Shown here piece by piece: positions 12,516-16,062 of a DNA stretch of 16,062 nt. The notes below the pieces were generated by a model. The model saw nothing but the letters and a program-made list of their open reading frames with translations. It was not told the origin of the DNA and ran no database searches. Where the stretch lies: NCBI GenBank assembly GCA_026770585.1, contig MU646540.1, forward strand, positions 183,461 through 199,522. The letters are read 5' to 3'. The first letter of the stretch is position 1. Every line of letters begins with the position of its first letter. Position numbers and translations under genes: made by a program. Origin of the DNA: Baffinella frigidus (lineage: Eukaryota; Cryptophyceae; Cryptomonadales; Baffinellaceae).

Positions 12516-12551
12516 ATGACGGCGGAGGAGATAGAGGAGGCACTTGCCGCG
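12516..12551 (+). CDS. LAMTOR3-like exon 1 (residues 1-12)
   Basis: ATG in GTCGAGATGACG, reading MTAEEIEEALAA, donor GTGCTT, phase 0. The short acidic helix suits the family's N-terminus. The frame could read on past the donor, but only splicing here joins to the VVDAVPG exon. Confidence 0.65.
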
Positions 12552-14396
12552 GTGCTTCCCGCACCTTCATGCCCCGCATGTTCACTTAGGGATTGGGTCT
12601 TTTCAAGCCGAGGTTCCCAATCGCGGCGCCGCATGCCCCTGAACCCCAAACTCTAAACCCATACCAGGTGGTCGACGCAGTGCCCGGGGTATCAGGCATC
12701 TGGGTGCTGGACCGCGACGGCATCACGATCCTAGGCACCGGGGAGCAGCTTCCAGCGGAGGCGGCGGGTGCAGGTCTTGCCTCGCGTCCCAGTCCCCGAG
12801 AGCTATCTCCCGAGATGAATTTACTCGGGCTGGGGTGGGTAGGCGATCTACTCTGGCAGGGCTCGATGGGGTTGGACGCGAAAGCGCGAACCTCTTGGAC
12901 TCAGAAGCCCTCAACTCTAAACACACCCCTCTCGCCCTCAGGCCTTACCACCGCACCCCCCCATCGAGAATCGGGGGGTGGTTTCACTCCAGGGGTGTTT
13001 GGGGTGTAGGGTTGCTGAGGATCCGCCCCAGCTGCCTGCTATGGATCCGCCCTAGCTGCCCGACCCTGGGGCGTCGGGTATTTCCCCCCCTTCTCTCAAC
13101 GGTTCTTTCCCCGTTCGCAGGACCCTAAACCCTGAACCCTAAACCCTAAACCTCAATCCCTAAACCCTAAACCCTGGACCCTAAACCCCAAACCCTAAAC
13201 CCTAAACCCCAAACCCCAAACTTCAAATCCTTAACTTCAAACCATAAACCCTAAACTTCAAACCCCCTCGCAGGCAATCGTACCATTCCCCTGCAAGCGT
13301 CATTCGCGCTGGCTGCCGACCAGGCAACCCTAAACCCTAAACCCTAAACCCTAAACCCTAAACCCTAAACCCTAAACCCTAAACCCTAAACCCTAAACTC
13401 TAAAACCTGAACCCCAAACCCTAGGCGCTCCCCAACCCCGGACCCCTAGGCAACACCTCCCTAACCCCTAAACCCCAGATCCCAAACAATCGAGAGAGAG
13501 AGAAATGAACGCGCTGGCTACCGACAAGGCAACCTCTCCCCAATCTTCTCTTCTTCTTTCCAGGCAGTTTTAGACGGTTATTTGAGCCATTCGCCTCGAT
13601 TTTGAGGCGATCGAGGAGGGAAATGGCCATGCCACATGCTCGATTTGCCTTGGCGCGACCTTTGCTGGCGCGGGGACAGCGTGATGCTGCTTCTTCTTCT
13701 TCTCTTCTTTATTAAAGATATAAAGAAGAGAAGCAGTATATATGCTCGACACATGTCCTAGATGAGGCCCTTGAGCCTTGAGTTGAGTGATACACTCTCC
13801 CTAACCCCCGACCCTTAAATCCCCAACCCCAAACAATCGAGAGAGAGAAAAAAAAACATGCACCGTGAACCCTTAACCCCAACCCCCAAACAATCGAAAG
13901 AGATGGATAAACCCAAAACCCATCACTATACATCAACCGTAAACCATGAACCATAAACCTCAAAACCCAAACCCCAAACAATCGAGAGAGAAAACAAATC
14001 CTAAACCCTAAACCCTAAACCCTAAACCCTAAACCCTAAATTCCAAACCCTGAACCCTGCACCGTAAACCCTAAACCCCAAACCCCAAACCCCAAACCCC
14101 AAACCCCAAACCCCAAACCCCAAACCCCAAACCCCAAACCCCACATCCAGACCCCCAACCCCCAAACCACACACCCCAGACCCTCAACCATCATCACCAA
14201 GTCCTCACCCCTCATCCCCAAACCCGAAACCCTGAAACCGGGCGCAGGGGTAATTTTCCATTTTGAAATATTTCCACAATTAATCTCACTTCTTCTTCTA
14301 CTAAATCTTTTTTATTTATTTTTCAGGTGTCGAAGCTGCAGCTTGGAACGTGCCGCTCGATCACGGCGCTCTACCCCTCGGTTGTGCTGGTCCTCG
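12516..14396 (+). CDS. LAMTOR3/MP1-like Ragulator subunit, 5' exons (incomplete at window end)
   Basis: Exons 12516-12551, 12668-12767, 13274-13323 and 14327-14396 join in phase to about 85 residues beginning MTAEEIEEALAAVVDAVPG and continuing VSGIWVLDRDGITILGTG. The third and fourth exons give IPLQASFALAADQ and VSKLQLGTCRSITALYPSVV. This matches the first two thirds of LAMTOR3 (about 124 residues; Roadblock/LC7 fold), where the human protein has VSDRDGVPVI, STFALATDQGSKLGL and SIICYY. LAMTOR3 pairs with LAMTOR2 in the Ragulator complex that anchors Rag GTPases and TORC1 signalling on lysosomes or vacuoles. Intron 3 seems to use a GC donor (GACCAG|GCAACC), the only joint that restores DQ-SKL. 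Exon 2 could instead end at 12773, adding two residues. The C-terminal exon(s) are not found before 16062. Confidence 0.78.
12668..12767 (+). CDS. LAMTOR3-like exon 2 (residues 13-45 plus one base)
   Basis: Acceptor ATACCAG. It encodes VVDAVPGVSGIWVLDRDG then ITILGTGEQLPAEAA, with the family's DRDG turn. Donor GTGCAG at 12768; GTCTTG at 12774 is an in-phase alternative. Confidence 0.75.
12923..12998. repeat. Small inverted repeat in LAMTOR3-like intron 2
   Basis: ACACCCCT and ACCACCGCACCCCCC on the left pair with GGGGGGTGGT and AGGGGTGT on the right around CATCGAGAATC. A duplicated GGATCCGCCCYAGCTGCC follows at about 13018-13060. Confidence 0.65.
13118..13262 (+). repeat. CCCTAAA/CCCCAAA telomere-like block upstream of exon 3
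   Basis: Nearly continuous CCCTAAA units with CCCCAAA and TTCAAA variants, ending about 12 bases before the exon 3 acceptor. Confidence 0.9.
13274..13323 (+). CDS. LAMTOR3-like exon 3 with GC donor
   Basis: Acceptor CTCGCAG. Two bases complete a Gly codon, then NRTIPLQASFALAADQ. It is followed by GCAACC, inferred to be a GC donor because DQ joined to VSKLQLG restores the family's DQxSKL. No GT lies within the following CCCTAAA run. Confidence 0.75.
13326..13398 (+). repeat. Perfect (CCCTAAA)n, about ten units
   Basis: Ten near-identical plant-type telomeric units begin two bases after the inferred GC donor. It is the purest telomeric stretch in the window, suggesting recent origin or ongoing slippage. 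Confidence 0.95.
13510..13534 (+). repeat. Copy of LAMTOR3-like exon 3 3' end with GC donor
   Basis: CGCGCTGGCTACCGACAAG followed by GCAACC repeats the end of exon 3 (CGCGCTGGCTGCCGACCAG|GCAACC) with two changes. Confidence 0.82.
13692..13735. repeat. CTTCTTCTCTT hairpin
   Basis: CTTCTCTTCTTTAT pairs with ATATAAAGAAGAGAAG around TAAAG, a stable stem within intron 3. Confidence 0.7.
13999..14145 (+). repeat. (CCCTAAA)n then (CCCCAAA)n
   Basis: About six CCCTAAA units, a short mixed stretch, then about ten CCCCAAA units at roughly 14070-14140. The unit changes from one variant to another, as in homogenised sub-arrays. Confidence 0.92.
14327..14396 (+). CDS. LAMTOR3-like exon 4
   Basis: Acceptor ATTTTTCAG after a good pyrimidine tract. 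It encodes VSKLQLGTCRSITALYPSVV then LVL plus one base, donor GTACTC. It corresponds to the central strand of the Roadblock fold. Confidence 0.75.
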
Positions 14397-14409
14397 GTAC
14401 TCTACCCTA

Positions 14410-14559
14410 ATCCGGGGACATGATCAATTTACAAGACAATGGATCCCTATGTGTTCATAGGAGTCGGGAAAAGATTAATTAGGGCCCTAAGTAAATTTAC
14501 TTAGGGCAGAATCCGGTTTGATAGTCCAGTTTATTTTAAATGAAACATGTTCCCGGATG
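14410..14559. mobile_element. Palindromic element P1, LAMTOR3-like intron 4
   Basis: ATCCGGGGACATGATCAATT at the left pairs with the complement of AAATGAAACATGTTCCCGGAT at the right. A perfect 24-base palindrome, GCCCTAAGTAAA and its complement, is inside at 14484-14507. Confidence 0.75.
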
Positions 14560-14563
14560 AACC

Positions 14564-14724
14564 CCACACAGCGGGCTACAATGGGATTTTCGGGCAGGAA
14601 ATGCCCGAGTTTCCGTTACCTTGTCCGTAGGATCTCCCGTATGTCCCTACGGGTTGCCTACCGTAGGTTCCTAGGTCTTATCGCTTAGGGGTGATTCAAA
14701 ATCCCTTCGAAGTCCGCTGTGTGG
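14564..14724. mobile_element. Palindromic element P2
   Basis: CCACACAGCGGGCTACAATG with GGATTTT pairs with AAAATCCCTTCGAAGTCCGC with TGTGTGG at the right. The interior has CTACCGTAGG and CCTAGG. It starts four bases after P1 ends. Confidence 0.8.
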
Positions 14725-14815
14725 CTAGGGGTTTGCTGTCAACCTCGAATGTGGGGAGGGGGTTTGAGGGGGTTTGAGGGTATAGCTGATAGGGGGTAGG
14801 GTATAGGGTGTAGGG

Positions 14816-14919
14816 TATCCCTTAAGTGGCCAGTAGGCTCATACGCCCTACCGTAGGGCCCTAGGACCAGCCTAGGACCTCAGGCCCCCAAATTTGGAGG
14901 CCTGGTCACTTAAGGGATA
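14816..14919. mobile_element. Palindromic element P3
   Basis: TATCCCTTAAGTGGCCAGTA against GGCCTGGTCACTTAAGGGATA. The interior has CCTACCGTAGGGCCCTAGGAC. A TAGGGTA string lies at or near both outer sides, a possible target-site duplication. Confidence 0.82.
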
Positions 14920-14964
14920 GGGTAATTCACACGGGGTTTGAAAGGGTTGGAGCATAAGGTATAG

Positions 14965-15055
14965 TGGCTATACGTCTGGGCCATTCGGCCAGGCCTCAGT
15001 TTGGCGTGAATTCACTCATTTTACAATGAATTCAGTACCTCGAGACGTATAGCCA
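14965..15055. mobile_element. Palindromic element P4
   Basis: TGGCTATACGTCT against AGACGTATAGCCA, with an inner GTGAATTCACTCATT / AATGAATTCA palindrome. Confidence 0.8.
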
Positions 15056-15064
15056 ATAGCGCAT

Positions 15065-15086
15065 GTGTCGACGCTGCAGCTTGGAA
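15065..15086 (+). repeat. Copy of LAMTOR3-like exon 4 5' end
   Basis: GTGTCGACGCTGCAGCTTGG then AA matches 14327-14348 at 21 of 22 bases. The acceptor AG is replaced by AT here, so it cannot serve as an exon start. Confidence 0.82.
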
Positions 15087-15173
15087 TATAATCTATGAAG
15101 GCGACTATGCCATTAAATACGTTAATCTAAGGGGCGATATATTAACAAAGGATAAATATGAAAGCAATATAGA

Positions 15174-15340
15174 CGCGCCGCTTGATCTCATCCGGACGAG
15201 TATTTATGATGAATACGCACCGGCAACGAAAATTACTACACAAATATTTTAATAACTACTAGTATGATCGATTTGTGTAGTAAATTTCGTTGCCTTTGCG
15301 TATTTGTCATAAATACTCACCGCGATGAGATCTCGGCGCG
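15174..15340. mobile_element. Palindromic element P5, long arms
   Basis: Arms of about 75 bases with few mismatches: CGCGCCGCTTGATCTCATCC, GAGTATTTATGATGAATACGC and GGCAACGAAAATTACTACAC on the left, with their complements on the right, around an AT-rich loop. It is AT-rich compared with its neighbours. Confidence 0.88.
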
Positions 15341-15372
15341 CTACCATTTCTGTCCTCTTCGTGCTCCGTGTG

Positions 15373-15513
15373 CCACTTAGCAGCCACCGGGGGCTTCACG
15401 GATACAGCCCATCTACACGATGTGTACTAGAATCTTATCCATTGCCCTGGAACCTAACCGAATTTTCACCTTGAATTCAAAGTGAAAAGGTGTCTCCGCT
15501 CGCTGCTAAGTGG
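15373..15513. mobile_element. Palindromic element P6
   Basis: CCACTTAGCAGC against GCTGCTAAGTGG. An inner TTTTCACCTTGAATTCAAAG with TGAAAA palindrome lies near the right end. Confidence 0.78.
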
Positions 15514-15522
15514 GTTATGGGG

Positions 15523-15644
15523 TACAAGGGTACCTCGCTCATAAGAAACTGCCTCCCCCTAGGACCCTACAGTAGGGTTATGCCTAGGGTCCTGTGCTGG
15601 TCCTAGGTGGGGGGGCGGTTTCTTGTGAGCGAGGTAACCCTGTA
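15523..15644. mobile_element. MITE family 1, copy d
   Basis: TACAAGGGTACCTCGCTCAT with AAGAAACTGCC at the left and GCGGTTTCTTGTGAGCGAGG with TAACCCTGTA at the right. The interior is CCTAGGACCCTACAGTAGGG. Confidence 0.88.
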
Positions 15645-15732
15645 GGGTGTAGGGTTGGGGGACAGTGACGTTGTGCGCCGATCCATCCCGAGGCGGGCCT
15701 ACCAATTCGAGGCGTGTCCATCCATCGAGGTA

Positions 15733-15778
15733 CAAGAAGAAGAAGAAGAAGAAGAAGAAGAAGAAGAAGAAGAAGAAG
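15733..15778 (+). repeat. (AAG)n microsatellite
   Basis: About 15 AAG units; they read poly-Phe on the minus strand and are not coding. Confidence 0.95.
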
Positions 15779-15867
15779 CCCCGCCCCACGCGACTCTAGA
15801 AATATGACTATTTCAAAACAGGGGTTCCTTTACAAGTGAAGGGTGGGTAGTAATTTTGAAAGGGTGT

Positions 15868-15967
15868 GTAGTAATTTTCACACAACCAGTCGCGTTTGGT
15901 CACGTAGCTCCCGTGTATACGGGAGCTACGTGACCAAACCCGCCCGTGACTGGTACAAATTTTAACA
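15868..15967. mobile_element. Palindromic element P7 with perfect 46-base core
   Basis: The core at 15894-15939 (GTTTGGTCACGTAGCTCCCG and T, four-base loop, exact complement) is a perfect hairpin. ACCAGTC/GACTGGT and TAATTTT/AAATTTTA extend it outward imperfectly. Confidence 0.88.
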
Positions 15968-16062
15968 ACCCCACATTTAAGATACTTCCTCTTCCAGCCT
16001 CGAGTGGCCCCCCCGGGCAGTCCTCGCAGGTTGTCCACTTTTAGAGAGAGGGAGGAGGGGGG

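Larger units (their letters stand above)
13481..13993 (+). repeat. Four-copy CCCAAACAATCGAGAGAG motif in intron 3
   Basis: The motif occurs at about 13481, 13829, 13884 and 13974, each preceded by CCCTAACCCC-like sequence. It is absent elsewhere in the window. Confidence 0.85.

Noticed and set aside
12593-13009. 138-codon frame containing the LAMTOR3-like exon 2
   Set aside because: It extends the exon into intron on both sides; the splice sites and family signatures define a shorter exon.
15559-15789. Minus-strand frame beginning MGRG followed by poly-Phe
   Set aside because: It is the AAG microsatellite plus part of a MITE.
15345-16062. Search for the C-terminal LAMTOR3-like exon (LPLVVSFIAS-type segment)
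   Set aside because: Nothing matching was seen; the gene most likely continues past the window.

Overview
This is a eukaryotic nuclear window, most likely from an alga or other protist with plant-type (TTTAGGG) telomeres. Coding parts are very GC-rich at third positions and are split by many introns. Acceptors are mostly AG|G, and one donor appears to be GC. Introns and flanks are filled with telomere-like repeats, microsatellites and palindromic MITE-like elements. A dinoflagellate or a haptophyte fits best, but the window does not settle which.

Two genes on the plus strand can be rebuilt by joining exon pieces whose phases agree. The first (2050-8079, nine exons, 224 codons) is a DJ-1/PfpI-superfamily protein of the Hsp31-like class, with the nucleophile-elbow motif VCHG, FFPGGHGP and GQNPASS. 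The second (12516 to past the window end, first four exons) is a LAMTOR3/MP1-like Ragulator subunit of the Roadblock/LC7 fold. A third candidate is an intronless 344-codon ORF on the minus strand (910-1944). It has a proline-rich tract, one variant CCHC zinc knuckle and a basic tail, so it looks Gag-like. It diverges from the DJ-1 gene across about 105 bases.

Layout: 1-870 degenerate TGTAGGG minisatellite; 910-1944 Gag-like ORF (minus); 2050-8079 DJ-1/PfpI gene; 8080-9095 a repeat array that includes copies of the gene's own stop-codon region; 9100-12330 repeats only (four-copy palindromic MITE family, five-copy ~100-base repeat family, CT microsatellite, AT-rich hairpin island); 12516-16062 LAMTOR3-like gene, whose fourth intron holds a chain of about eight palindromic elements.

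The most striking signal is that almost every exon-intron junction of both genes recurs as truncated copies inside the adjoining intron. Copies at donors keep the exon end plus GT (or GC). Copies at acceptors keep the AG plus the exon start. DJ-1 exon 3 has such copies on both sides, exon 6 is duplicated almost whole, and the stop-codon region is repeated downstream. This looks like intron growth by repeated local duplication across splice junctions, and it may create alternative or decoy splice sites. Exon assignments come from translation and remembered family signatures; no transcript or database evidence was available.
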